Shown here: positions 1-7,677 of the stretch, piece after piece
Numbering within the stretch: position 1 is the first letter of the stretch
How the letters are laid out: each line of letters opens with the position of its first letter
DNA from: Neisseriales bacterium
GTDB lineage: Bacteria; Pseudomonadota; Gammaproteobacteria; Burkholderiales; UBA11063
Direction: 5' to 3'
DNA length: 15,149 nt
Assembly: GCA_003538525.1 (NCBI GenBank)
Contig: DPRZ01000041.1
Span: forward strand, 1-15,149
Position numbers and translations under genes: made by a program
The notes under the pieces: generated by a model
Database searches by the model: none
Told to the model about the DNA's origin: nothing
Seen by the model: only the letters and a program-made list of their open reading frames with translations

Positions 1-1032
1 GAATTTTTCCTCGCCAATGTGCGTTTCTGGCTCGAGGAGGTTAAATTTGATGGTTTTCGGATGGATGCGGTAGCCTGTATTTACGACAATAGTTCTGAGC
101 ATATTTTACGCGAAATCGTTGATTTGGCTAAAGCAATTGGCAAAACGCAGAATCGTGAAATAATTATGATTGCTGAACATTTAAGAAACGATCGCTGGGT
201 GACTAATCCACGCAAATATAACTACGATAGCCAATGGAATGACGATTTAAATTACGCAATTTTTAGTTACTTAACCAAAGAAACTACGCATAATTATCAA
301 AATTTTGGGCAATTTGCGGATATTTTAAAAGCGCTAAGCTCAGGGTTTGTCATGGATGGCAGCCGTAAATGTAACCTATATAAGACTTTCAAAGGCTCAA
401 GTGGAGTTGGTACTCACCCGCGCGAACACATCGTGCATATTCAGGATCACGATCAAGTTGGCAATCGAGCACATGGCGATCGCATGATTAGTAGCTATGG
501 GCGCGCCAAAGCCTTATTGGGCATCACCGCCGTTTTAGCCTCGCCCTATATTCCAATGCTCTTTATGGGTGAAGAATATGGCGAAACGCAACCCTTTTGG
601 TTCTTTACCGATTTTAATGACAGCAGTGTAATTCGTGGCGTACGCAGTGGACGCAAGCGCGAATTTGCGTATCAAGGTTATGAACCATTAGATCCACAAA
701 GTAAAGCAGCATTTCTACAGTCAAAATTAGATTGGCAAAAATTAACTCAGCCAGATCATCAACAAATTTTTGAATATTATCAACAACTAATTCGCTTAAA
801 AAAACACGGCGTAATCGGTGCAATTAGCCGTGATAATCTAACCATTGATGAAGTTGGTGAAGTAATAATTATTCGCAATTTAAGCAGTGCGGTCTATTTG
901 AATTTTGGTGCTACTTCAAATACATTTAACGTGGATGGTCAATTACTACTTAGTTCAGATTCAAAAACGTTAATTGAGCAACAACAATTAACGCTAAATG
1001 GATTTAGTGCGGTAATTATCCAAACTTCATGA
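1..1032 (+). CDS. treZ: Malto-oligosyltrehalose trehalohydrolase, C-terminal part (5' end outside window)
   Basis: This GH13 enzyme releases trehalose from maltooligosyl-trehalose in the cytosol (TreY-TreZ pathway). The reading frame is open from base 1, and the codons before the first in-frame GTG (base 19) still fit the family (EFFLANVRFWLEE), so the true start lies upstream. About 343 of the usual roughly 600 residues are present. The GH13 landmarks are visible: the nucleophile Asp in DGFRMDAV (codon 64-66), the acid/base Glu in MIAEHL (codon 175-177), and the transition-state Asp in QDHDQVGNRA (codon 451-453). FMGEEYGETQPFWFFTDF is the motif that points to TreZ rather than a glycogen branching enzyme. 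The C-terminal beta domain ends normally at a TGA, so the 3' end looks intact. The partner treY is not in the window and may lie upstream. Confidence 0.9.
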   Translation, partial: EFFLANVRFWLEEVKFDGFRMDAVACIYDNSSEHILREIVDLAKAIGKTQNREIIMIAEHLRNDRWVTNPRKYNYDSQWNDDLNYAIFSYLTKETTHNYQNFGQFADILKALSSGFVMDGSRKCNLYKTFKGSSGVGTHPREHIVHIQDHDQVGNRAHGDRMISSYGRAKALLGITAVLASPYIPMLFMGEEYGETQPFWFFTDFNDSSVIRGVRSGRKREFAYQGYEPLDPQSKAAFLQSKLDWQKLTQPDHQQIFEYYQQLIRLKKHGVIGAISRDNLTIDEVGEVIIIRNLSSAVYLNFGATSNTFNVDGQLLLSSDSKTLIEQQQLTLNGFSAVIIQTS

Positions 1033-1087
1033 TGATGAACTAAAGAGTAAAAATTTAGGAGATACTTTCGCGTGAACTAGCGCCATT

Positions 1088-1117
1088 AAAAAAGAGCCAC
1101 TCCTGTGACTCTTTTTA
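1088..1117 (-). terminator. Intrinsic terminator between convergent treZ and the RTX-tailed lipoprotein gene
   Basis: AAAAAGAGCCAC, a TCCT loop and GTGACTCTTTTT form a short stem flanked by an A-run and a T-run, so it could act in both directions. Read on the minus strand the 7-bp core pairs fully with one G-U. Read on the plus strand the same position is a C-A mismatch. It is therefore better for the minus-strand gene ending at 1132. Confidence 0.75.
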
Positions 1118-1131
1118 TTGAATAAATGCTG

Positions 1132-2265
1132 TTAGTTTTGAATCCAACTAGGATCAAAAGTACTAATTCCTGACAATAAAATACTTGCTCCACCCGATAA
1201 TTGAATTTGCATTCCATTGGCTGTATCCTGAGTAGTGTAGGTTTGACCATCAAAGCCTAACATATCACCGTTACTTGGATTAAAATTGGCAATGGTATTT
1301 ACACCAGCCGTCAACTCACGACCAAAAATAAATAGCGTTGCACCGCCACCCTCGTAGATTAAATTATCCCATGATTTATCAATGCGCAGCGTAGTTGCAA
1401 CTGTAGCACCCCAAATTGGCAGCCCCTGCACTTGAGCCGTGGTACTAATACCGCCAAGCCCCCATGCACATTGGTGATAGGTATTGTCTGCACTATCGCG
1501 TATCAAATTATATTCATAAATATAACCAGGTGCAACCGAAGGAGTTAAAATTTTATCTGCGGTTAAATAAACTGGTCCTTGCTTAGTCCAACCTGTTGGC
1601 AACACCGCTGACTCAAATGCCCGTAGCACGGTTGCAGGTGTTGACTCACCTGATGCATGCATAATATATTGATTGCCATATGGATCGGTAATGAAATAGC
1701 GCGCAATTTTTTTACCCGATGAGTAACCACTTTCATACGCCCACCACTTCATATCTTGAGCTTTATAGTTGACCGTAACTTTAACCGTTCCAGCAACTGG
1801 CGTTGTAACCAGATTACCAGCAGCATAAGCACTTGGATATGCGGCATATGGCCCATTTGACTCAAAAGGATACATCGCGTTAATCGCAGTTGACATAGCA
1901 CCCCAAGTATAACCATCAGGTTCAGTAGTAATATAGGTACTTACACCAGGCATTTGCCCTGGCGATGAAATAAATATTTGTTCATTAAACTGTAAATTGC
2001 GGGTCGTATTTTTTATATATGGAGACGGTGGCGTGTAGGATTCCCACTCATCTCCAGTGATCGAATTTGACCCACCATTTTTATAGGTGGGAATCGCAGA
2101 CTCTGGATTGCTCATTACGTTTCCCGTATTCAATATCTCGTAAGCTACAGATAACGGCATCCACTGATCTGTGTTTGTCGTAGTGCTGCTACTGCCACTA
2201 TTACAAGAAATAAGCGCTATCGATAGCGCTAACAGGCTTAATAATTTTGTCGCATGAATTCTCAA
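1132..2265 (-). CDS. Lipoprotein with RTX-like C-terminal tail (paralogue of the 7822-9303 gene)
   Basis: This is a predicted exported lipoprotein of 377 residues with no function I can name. The start is TTG, with AGGGAT placed 7 nt upstream; no ATG or GTG in frame fits better, and an in-frame stop lies just upstream. The signal peptide runs to a lipobox LISC (Cys21), followed by a Ser/Thr linker (residues 22-33). Residues about 105-290 match the second lipoprotein at 7822-9303: FITDPYGNQYIM (191-202), AFESAVLPTGWTK (216-228) and RDSADNTYHQCAW (256-268). The last roughly 70 residues (GGGATLFIFG, then FNPSNGDMLGFDG and a Gly-rich strand) resemble the closing segment of RTX/hemolysin-type calcium-binding proteins, without clear nonapeptide repeats. 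Unlike its paralogue it has no Ig-like domain. It is divergent from the lipoprotein gene at 2570. Confidence 0.8.
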   Translation of the reverse strand: MRIHATKLLSLLALSIALISCNSGSSSTTTNTDQWMPLSVAYEILNTGNVMSNPESAIPTYKNGGSNSITGDEWESYTPPSPYIKNTTRNLQFNEQIFISSPGQMPGVSTYITTEPDGYTWGAMSTAINAMYPFESNGPYAAYPSAYAAGNLVTTPVAGTVKVTVNYKAQDMKWWAYESGYSSGKKIARYFITDPYGNQYIMHASGESTPATVLRAFESAVLPTGWTKQGPVYLTADKILTPSVAPGYIYEYNLIRDSADNTYHQCAWGLGGISTTAQVQGLPIWGATVATTLRIDKSWDNLIYEGGGATLFIFGRELTAGVNTIANFNPSNGDMLGFDGQTYTTQDTANGMQIQLSGGASILLSGISTFDPSWIQN

Positions 2266-2569
2266 TTTACTATCCCTATAAAGTTTAAAAAAAACTTAAA
2301 ATGCGGTCATATTATAATATAAATCAATTGCCAAATGTTATCCAAAATGGATATTTTCATCTTTTGTTTTATAATGCAACAAACACCAACAACATATTCA
2401 ACCTATTTCAAAAATTTAATTTGTAAACTAATTTTTTAATGTTAAAATCGACTCCGAATTTAAGTAAAATCAGATAATTTATACTATAGCAAAACTAAGC
2501 TCAACCGAAATCATCTGCTCGCAACACGAATAATTGCATCACAAACCAAGTTCTAATTGAGGAATAACC
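2266..2569. other. Divergent intergenic region with promoters for two lipoprotein genes
   Basis: These 304 very AT-rich bases separate two divergent lipoprotein genes. I see no coding sequence or RNA gene. A weak plus-strand -10 candidate, TATACT at 2480-2485, lies 90 nt before the 2570 start with no convincing -35. A small dyad, ATCCA-N3-TGGAT (2340-2352), overlaps the -35 of the minus-strand promoter candidate and could be an operator. Confidence 0.5.
2316..2345 (-). promoter_or_regulatory. Candidate promoter of the 1132-2265 lipoprotein gene
   Basis: Read on the minus strand: TTGGAT (2345-2340), an 18-nt spacer, and TATATT (2321-2316), with an overlapping TATAAT at 2316-2311. This gives a leader of roughly 40 nt. 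The call rests only on hexamer match and spacing in AT-rich DNA. Confidence 0.35.
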
Positions 2570-4138
2570 ATGTTTAAAACACCATCGACTAAACCAATCA
2601 CGGCGTTAGGATTAGCCCTTGCCGCATTACTCGCAACCAGTTGTAGTAGTGGCAGCAGCACTAGCAGCGCTTCGAGCAACACCATGTCCAGCTATTCAAA
2701 TTGGGTAAATAGTCTAAACACTACAGGTTATAGCGTGACACAAGGCAGCATTTTTCTCTTTAGCAATAGCGATTGCCCACTCTTTGTCGGTATTTTTGGC
2801 AGCTGTTTTGGTAATAATCCCGCGGCCCCATATATAATTCCCCAGTTGCCAATTGAAAGTTCATTTGTTGATCCATATTATGCGCAACAACTAATTGAAT
2901 CTACACCGAATGGAACGCCAACTGATATTATTTTTAGATTAAGCGATCATGATGCAATGATTACACTCGTGGCATATCCACCCAAAGGAGCATATTTTGG
3001 TTATCAAAGTTATGTTTTTAGTACCGAATCAAGCAATTATACCAGCAGCGATCCACTCCAAGTTATCTCACCAGATCCAGCGCGTTATGAAATCTTTGGT
3101 AGCATCGGTAATAATATAAATAATACGATTATCCAAAACAATTATATGACACCATGGAATGGCAACATGATCATGTACATTACCACCTCAAATCAAACAC
3201 TGGCGAATGATTTAATTAGCCAAGCCACCGCAAGTGGCATTAATCCAAACTCGATTTTTATCGAACCAATTGGGGCAAATGTAAAAACTGGGAATGGGCG
3301 CGAAGCCGATGATTTGGTGAATTTAATCCGCTATGCAATTCCGCAAGATGCTAGTGCTGGTAATGCTTGGCTCAATAATGTTGCTAGCAATGTAGTGGTG
3401 TATAAAGTTTCAAATCCAAATTTAAGCGTGACTAAATATCCCACCAACCAATACACTTCACGAATTGGAGCTACTGAGTTGCAACTTCAAACCCAACTCG
3501 ATGAATTAGCTGGATTATTACAAGCTTGGCTAATGGCTCAAACCCCAAGCCAAACGATTACCAGCAAAACGATGGAGCACACCACTATTGATATTGATGG
3601 CATCCCACATGGTTTAGTCGGCAGCGATTGCATCGCCAAAGGCACAATTTGTGCTGGAGATAATCAAGATACCAGTACGTATGCCTTTTCACCAAAAATT
3701 ACTTTAGGCGAATCTAACACGCTATTTTTAGCTGGTGTAAATCATAATTTGTTAAACAATTCCAGCTATATTTCATTAGATGTGTATAATGCAACCGATT
3801 CCGCAGGTGTGGCAAGTTCTTCACAAACCAACCCTAACGCGGTTGGTTTTAATAGCGGGGTTCTAACTGGTTCGGCGCAAGCGGTGCTCGAAGAATTAAA
3901 TCTTTACGCTCAGGCCTCACCTGAATTAAAATTAGCCTTACCCAATTTATATGTTGCGTTAGTTTCAAAAACTTGCTCCATTGCGCCGAACTATTGTATT
4001 AACTTGAATGGCAATACGCTAATTCCTGCCAATACACCGATCAACATGTATGAACGTTCATACATTAAACCAGGCACGACCACGGGGGCTAATCCCAACA
4101 TCATGTTATTTCCACGCGTGATTGGTAGTGGGGTTTAA
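2570..4138 (+). CDS. Uncharacterised exported lipoprotein, 522 residues
   Basis: I do not recognise a named family. The ATG is preceded by GAGG at 7-nt spacing, which supports this start. A signal peptide ends in ATSC (Cys25), followed by a Ser-rich linker to about residue 45, so the protein should be lipid-anchored after Sec export. The mature part has no further membrane helix. It carries six cysteines in three close pairs (69/79, 354/361, 469/476), which suggests disulfides outside the cytoplasm. Segments that look like folded-core motifs are YFGYQSYVFS (142-151), SPDPARYEIFGSIGNNINN (167-185), the alpha/beta-like stretch NGNMIMYITTSNQTLANDLI (197-216) and the ending YERSYIKPG...LFPRVIG. 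No catalytic signature is evident. I have a vague recollection of actinobacterial and proteobacterial secreted hypotheticals with a similar layout, but that is not proof. The gene is monocistronic, with a hairpin after the stop. Confidence 0.8.
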   Translation: MFKTPSTKPITALGLALAALLATSCSSGSSTSSASSNTMSSYSNWVNSLNTTGYSVTQGSIFLFSNSDCPLFVGIFGSCFGNNPAAPYIIPQLPIESSFVDPYYAQQLIESTPNGTPTDIIFRLSDHDAMITLVAYPPKGAYFGYQSYVFSTESSNYTSSDPLQVISPDPARYEIFGSIGNNINNTIIQNNYMTPWNGNMIMYITTSNQTLANDLISQATASGINPNSIFIEPIGANVKTGNGREADDLVNLIRYAIPQDASAGNAWLNNVASNVVVYKVSNPNLSVTKYPTNQYTSRIGATELQLQTQLDELAGLLQAWLMAQTPSQTITSKTMEHTTIDIDGIPHGLVGSDCIAKGTICAGDNQDTSTYAFSPKITLGESNTLFLAGVNHNLLNNSSYISLDVYNATDSAGVASSSQTNPNAVGFNSGVLTGSAQAVLEELNLYAQASPELKLALPNLYVALVSKTCSIAPNYCINLNGNTLIPANTPINMYERSYIKPGTTTGANPNIMLFPRVIGSGV

Positions 4139-4162
4139 AGCCAAGTAAAGTATGATTAATTT

Positions 4163-4200
4163 TCTGCCACCAAATTAACTTGTGGTGGCAGACTTCTCTT
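4163..4200 (+). terminator. Hairpin after the 522-residue lipoprotein gene, probable terminator
   Basis: TCTGCCACCA (4163-4172) and TGGTGGCAGA (4183-4192) form a perfect 10-bp GC-rich stem with a 10-nt loop, 24 nt after the stop codon. The tail CTTCTCTT is U-rich but interrupted. On the minus strand the sequence after the stem is A-rich, so it favours the plus-strand gene. Confidence 0.65.
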
Positions 4201-4245
4201 AAAACCAAGCATCACGCTAATTTATCTCTAACGAACCTCAATTGC

Positions 4246-5154
4246 CTAAAGCGACTTAAAACACTGTTCAATAAATTTGATAAACTCTTCAATGTGTGGA
4301 TTTAACCCAGTATCAGTTCTGACTAAATAATATTCAAAGGTTGCAAATTTATAATTTGGCATCACCTTTACCAGTTCACCACGCAATAATTCATCCTTGT
4401 ATAATAGATCAATTCCAGCAATAATAGCTTGCCCAGACTTACCAATTCGAAGCGAAGGATCATTATTGTTAAGCATAAAGCGGGAGCTTTGTTTCCATAA
4501 TATGCGCTCACCATTGGGAAGAGTTACATCTACGGAGGTGTTAACCATATTATCTTCGCGAACTGCACCCAAAACTAAATGAGAACCTAAATCAGTCAGA
4601 CTTTTTGGTTCGCCATAGCGAATGATATATTCTGGTGTGCAATATAGATTAAATTGACATTGATATAATTTACGAATTCGCAAAGTCAAATGTTTGGGAA
4701 CATGCCGTAAAATCGCCAAATCAAAATTTTCTTTGACCATATCAACTTCACGATTTTGATAAAAAGCTAGCAACGAAAGATTGGGATGGCGCTGTAAATA
4801 ATCTGGAATATGCGGCGAAATGATGCCATTAATAACCCCCATTGGTAGAGAGAGCCGAATGGTCACTGGATTATCATTTTCTTCACCATGATTGCGCAAT
4901 TCCACAAAAGTTCTTTTTAGAATTGCTTCTTGTTGAATAAAGGTATCATAAAGCTGTTGCCCAGATTCGGTTAATTCAAAGTTACGGGTATTTCTGCGTA
5001 GTAAACTTACACCTAAATTTTCTTCTAATAACGCTATTCGTCGACTAACGGTTGACTGACTGATGCCCAATTTGTTAGCAACTCCGCTAAAAGTTCCAAT
5101 CTCAATCAATCGGCAAAATGTCTGTGTATTACTATATAAACTTTTGTCTTCCAT
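4246..5154 (-). CDS. LysR-family transcriptional regulator
   Basis: This is a cytoplasmic DNA-binding regulator of 302 residues, the normal LysR length. The N-terminal winged helix-turn-helix spans about residues 5-63 (TFSGVANKLGISQSTVSRRI at 21-40, then LEENLGVSLLRRNTR). It is followed by a linker helix and a periplasmic-binding-like effector domain from about residue 92 (VTIRLSLPMGVINGIISPHI). I start it at 5154 because GGAG sits 5 nt before that ATG. An in-frame ATG 18 nt further upstream has no ribosome-binding site. It is divergent from the DUF1566 lipoprotein gene at 5488, and the shared region holds a T-N11-A dyad at the usual LysR distance, so that lipoprotein gene is the likely target. 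The inducer cannot be inferred. LysR families of this form include both activators and autorepressors. Confidence 0.93.
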   Translation of the reverse strand: MEDKSLYSNTQTFCRLIEIGTFSGVANKLGISQSTVSRRIALLEENLGVSLLRRNTRNFELTESGQQLYDTFIQQEAILKRTFVELRNHGEENDNPVTIRLSLPMGVINGIISPHIPDYLQRHPNLSLLAFYQNREVDMVKENFDLAILRHVPKHLTLRIRKLYQCQFNLYCTPEYIIRYGEPKSLTDLGSHLVLGAVREDNMVNTSVDVTLPNGERILWKQSSRFMLNNNDPSLRIGKSGQAIIAGIDLLYKDELLRGELVKVMPNYKFATFEYYLVRTDTGLNPHIEEFIKFIEQCFKSL

Positions 5155-5188
5155 AATTACTCCAAACCTCATTAAAATAGGCTCAAGT

Positions 5189-5194
5189 ATTGTA
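5189..5194 (-). promoter_or_regulatory. Candidate -10 of the lysR-type gene
   Basis: Read on the minus strand this is TACAAT, about 35 nt before the 5154 start. It lies next to the small palindrome TTGTAACAA (5190-5198). No good -35 hexamer is seen, which would fit a weakly expressed or regulated regulator gene. Confidence 0.3.
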
Positions 5195-5242
5195 ACAAAA
5201 AGTTGCGGCTAAATGTTTCTTAATTGATTACATTTAATAGGC

Positions 5243-5259
5243 GCTCATCTAAAATGAGC
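5243..5259. repeat. Inverted repeat GCTCAT-N5-ATGAGC
   Basis: This perfect 6-bp dyad with a 5-nt centre abuts the ATTTATC-N9-GATAAAT box on its left side. The right half, TGAGC followed by AATTTATC, recurs downstream as TGAGCTAATTTATC at 5339-5352 and inverted at 5386-5404. It is therefore probably part of the same regulatory array. Confidence 0.6.
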
Positions 5260-5260
5260 A

Positions 5261-5283
5261 ATTTATCTAAATTTTCGATAAAT
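5261..5283. promoter_or_regulatory. Candidate LysR operator, ATTTATC-N9-GATAAAT
   Basis: This is a perfect 7-bp inverted repeat with a 9-nt AT-rich centre, which contains the LysR-type T-N11-A arrangement (TC-N9-GA). Its centre (5272) is about 66 bp upstream of the start predicted from the -10 at 5326-5331. That matches the -65 recognition site typical of LysR activators. It lies in the region shared with the divergent regulator gene. Confidence 0.6.
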
Positions 5284-5301
5284 GTTATCCGATTTTGTCT
5301 A

Positions 5302-5331
5302 TTTTCAAAATATAGGCGCTTGGCATATAAT
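5302..5331 (+). promoter_or_regulatory. Promoter of the DUF1566/DUF1554 lipoprotein gene
   Basis: A consensus TATAAT (5326-5331) lies 18 nt after a weak -35, TTTTCA (5302-5307). A poor -35 with a perfect -10 and an upstream LysR box is the usual look of an activator-dependent promoter. The predicted start is near 5338, giving a leader of about 150 nt. Confidence 0.5.
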
Positions 5332-5338
5332 CCATTCC

Positions 5339-5404
5339 TGAGCTAATTTATCAGACTTGATGCCTTAAAAAATTTAATTATAACAGATAAATAATTGTAG
5401 CTCA
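5339..5404 (+). repeat. Long inverted repeat in the 5' leader of the DUF1566 lipoprotein mRNA
   Basis: TGAGCTAATTTATC (5339-5352) pairs with GATAAAT (5386-5392) and, after a 5-nt bulge (5393-5397), with TAGCTCA (5398-5404). That gives 14 bp around a 33-nt loop. It would begin almost at the predicted transcript start and has no U-tract. It could be an mRNA 5' hairpin, or paired DNA operators, since it reuses the ATTTATC/GATAAAT half-sites of the box at 5261-5283. Confidence 0.6.
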
Positions 5405-5487
5405 TTATTTGAACTAACCAGATATTTGAAATTATCTATATAAATTTAATCAATCTAAAAATGCATAAATACAAGGAGTTATTAATC

Positions 5488-7584
5488 ATGCAATTAAATA
5501 TCAAAAAATTAACTATTCTGCTTTCGGTAACTGGCTTAGCGGCCTGTAATAGTGGCACAACTACGCCAGATTCGGTTAGCAATAATACTTCGCAGACCTC
5601 TGCACTAGCAACCAGCGGCAATAGTAAAGGCAGTATCAAGGTAATGACAACTGGACAAAAAGAAATCTATGCGCCACGAGATGATGGCGACTTGCAACCT
5701 GGTGGCGAAATTGATGGCGTGCGCTTTATCAGTGGCGTTGGTGGAGAAGCTGACTGTATTATCGATAAGACCACTGGCTTTATGTGGCCCAAAAATGGCA
5801 AATTGTTAGCGCGCGATTCATGGGGTGATAGTTTGAATGCGATTAACGCGATAAACGCTGATAAGAATGCGCCAGATTATAATCTGTGTGGGCACAATGA
5901 CTGGCGGATGCCAAATGTAAATGAGTTGGAAACACTCGTTAATTATGGAGTCAAGAGTAATGCTAATTGGCTGGAGTCACAGGGCTTTCAGAATATTGAG
6001 CGCGATAAATCCTATTACTCCTCTACCTCAGATAACCTAATGTATGCCTGTCCACAAGATTCTGCATTCGGTATCAGTTTGGAAACCGGTGCCACAACTA
6101 AAGTCGCCAAAATTATTAATCCAAAACCATACCCTAGCGCCGATCTGCGTTATATTCAAGCAACACTGCCTGTACGAACTGCTGATAAAAACTCAGCGTA
6201 TCAGGTACCACAAACAGGACAAATGCGAATATTAAAACCACTGAATTCTGGGATTTGTGGTGGCGATTATACATCACCGAAAGGTTCGGATGGAGATATG
6301 CGACTCGGAAAAGTTGCCCCAAGTACCCGCTTTGTTGATCCAGATGGTAACGGAATGTGTATTCAAGATAAATTAACGGGTTTAATCTGGCTGGCAGATG
6401 CAAGTGCTCGCTCCAAATTTGTGTTAGATACCTACGCGATATTAAAAACACCAGCACCACATTTATATGGAGTGAGTTGGGAGAATGCCATGTTAACTGG
6501 AGTTAAAAATTTAAACACAGAGAAAATTTGTGGCAAAAACAATTGGCGGCTACCAAGTGTACGCGAATTACGCAGCTTAGCTAATTACAATGTGAATAAC
6601 AATACTTCATGGTTAAATTCATTAGGATTTACTGTCTCTGAATATCGTGATCCAGGCAGTTATTATTCAACGTCAACCTCAAACTTAAATGGTCAAGTTG
6701 CTAATCCAGTGGTTAATCCATGGTTTGTTAATCTTGCCTATCTACAGGTTGGTGGCGACACCCAGGTTAGCACCAATAAGATCAATGATTATTTGGGTGC
6801 ATTTCCAGTTGCAGGTGGTGTGCTAAGTAAGCCATCTGCAAAAACCAAACCCGAATTAAGCGATAAAGTTATTTTCATCACGCAAAAAGGTTATAGTAAA
6901 TTTGCTGGCACTTCTGCTGCCGATGCCATCTGTAATCAGGAAGCAACGGCGGTAGGTAGTTTAATCAATAAAAAAGCGCGCTTCAAAGCCTTATTATTAT
7001 CGAGTAACCGCTATCCATGCAATAGCAACGGTGTGTGCGGAGTAGATGGAGCAAGCGATTGGCCAGTAATTGCCAATCACAAATACATCACGGTTGGAAA
7101 TAATAATTCGTTAAGCAGTAATGAAAATGGCATCTTTGCTGGTACTTATCCTGCAGGCTTAATTCTGGATCAGTTTGGCTATCGTCAAGATAAACAATTT
7201 TGGCTAGGAATTAATGGAATCAAGGGTGATGCGAATGGTAATGTTAGTGCATGGTCATACGCTAATCTCGATGGTATCTGGACACCAAAAAACATCAGTG
7301 GCTTATGGAGTCGTTATAGTGATAATAGCGCAATGGATTGGATGTTCCCTGCTTCAGTGACTAGCGCTGGTATTGGCGATAATGGCTATTTCCCCGATAG
7401 CACTTACTATATGCTAGTCAATAAAAACACTGGAATGGCATTTAACAATGCAACCCTTTTTGCAAACGGTAAAACTAGTCAGGTGAGCCGTTGGGTTTTG
7501 GCTAACCAAGGTTATACCAATGAAGATAGTAAACTTACCTATGGTGTTCAGTATCAAACGCATTTGATGTGCGTCCAACAGTAA
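5488..7584 (+). CDS. Lipoprotein with tandem DUF1566 domains and a DUF1554-like lectin-fold C-terminus
   Basis: This is a predicted surface or periplasmic lipoprotein of 698 residues. AAGGAG 9 nt before the ATG at 5488 fixes the start; an upstream in-frame ATG at 5461 has no such site. The signal peptide ends in LAAC (Cys20), with a Ser/Thr/Asn linker to about residue 50. Two DUF1566 (Lcl C-terminal-type) units follow. Unit one has TGFMW (96-100), CGHNDWRMPNVNEL (134-147) and YYSST (176-180). Unit two has TGLIW (297-301), CGKNNWRLPSVREL (348-361) and YYSTS (392-396). From about residue 458 a third unit (KVIFITQKGYSKFAG, AADAICN, ending HLMCVQQ) resembles the DUF1554 fold seen in Leptospira proteins. 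The known relatives are collagen- or matrix-binding-type C-type-lectin-like proteins, so binding to an extracellular ligand is my inference. The gene is probably controlled by the divergent LysR regulator. Confidence 0.88.
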   Translation: MQLNIKKLTILLSVTGLAACNSGTTTPDSVSNNTSQTSALATSGNSKGSIKVMTTGQKEIYAPRDDGDLQPGGEIDGVRFISGVGGEADCIIDKTTGFMWPKNGKLLARDSWGDSLNAINAINADKNAPDYNLCGHNDWRMPNVNELETLVNYGVKSNANWLESQGFQNIERDKSYYSSTSDNLMYACPQDSAFGISLETGATTKVAKIINPKPYPSADLRYIQATLPVRTADKNSAYQVPQTGQMRILKPLNSGICGGDYTSPKGSDGDMRLGKVAPSTRFVDPDGNGMCIQDKLTGLIWLADASARSKFVLDTYAILKTPAPHLYGVSWENAMLTGVKNLNTEKICGKNNWRLPSVRELRSLANYNVNNNTSWLNSLGFTVSEYRDPGSYYSTSTSNLNGQVANPVVNPWFVNLAYLQVGGDTQVSTNKINDYLGAFPVAGGVLSKPSAKTKPELSDKVIFITQKGYSKFAGTSAADAICNQEATAVGSLINKKARFKALLLSSNRYPCNSNGVCGVDGASDWPVIANHKYITVGNNNSLSSNENGIFAGTYPAGLILDQFGYRQDKQFWLGINGIKGDANGNVSAWSYANLDGIWTPKNISGLWSRYSDNSAMDWMFPASVTSAGIGDNGYFPDSTYYMLVNKNTGMAFNNATLFANGKTSQVSRWVLANQGYTNEDSKLTYGVQYQTHLMCVQQ

Positions 7585-7614
7585 CCATCTTCAATAACCA
7601 ATGTTTTACTTTAA

Positions 7615-7651
7615 ACAAACCTATTATAATAATTTGTTATAGTAGGTTTGT
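7615..7651 (+). terminator. Hairpin after the DUF1566 lipoprotein gene
   Basis: ACAAACCTATTATAA (7615-7629) pairs with TTATAGTAGGTTTGT (7637-7651) over 15 bp with one G-U on the plus strand and a 7-nt loop, 30 nt after the stop. There is no U-run after the stem, so it may be a 3' stabilising structure rather than a true intrinsic terminator. It also sits just before the small ORF at 7678. Confidence 0.45.
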
Positions 7652-7677
7652 AAATAACAAATTCATCAGGATTAATT

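Noticed and set aside
614..823. 69-codon minus-strand open frame inside treZ
   Set aside because: It is antisense to conserved TreZ sequence and its Cys/His-rich translation looks like a by-product of the opposite frame.
5155..5172. Extending the LysR protein to the ATG at 5172
   Set aside because: No Shine-Dalgarno precedes it, and the six extra codons contain the GGAG that serves the start at 5154.
2333..5290. Shared 11-mer AAATGTTATCC upstream of two lipoprotein genes (2333-2343 and 5280-5290)
   Set aside because: An 11-base match is expected several times by chance in 15 kb of AT-rich DNA, and its position relative to the genes differs.
6134..6460. 108-codon open frame on the minus strand inside the DUF1566 lipoprotein gene
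   Set aside because: It lies wholly within a well-supported coding region, has no ribosome-binding site of note and no recognisable protein features.
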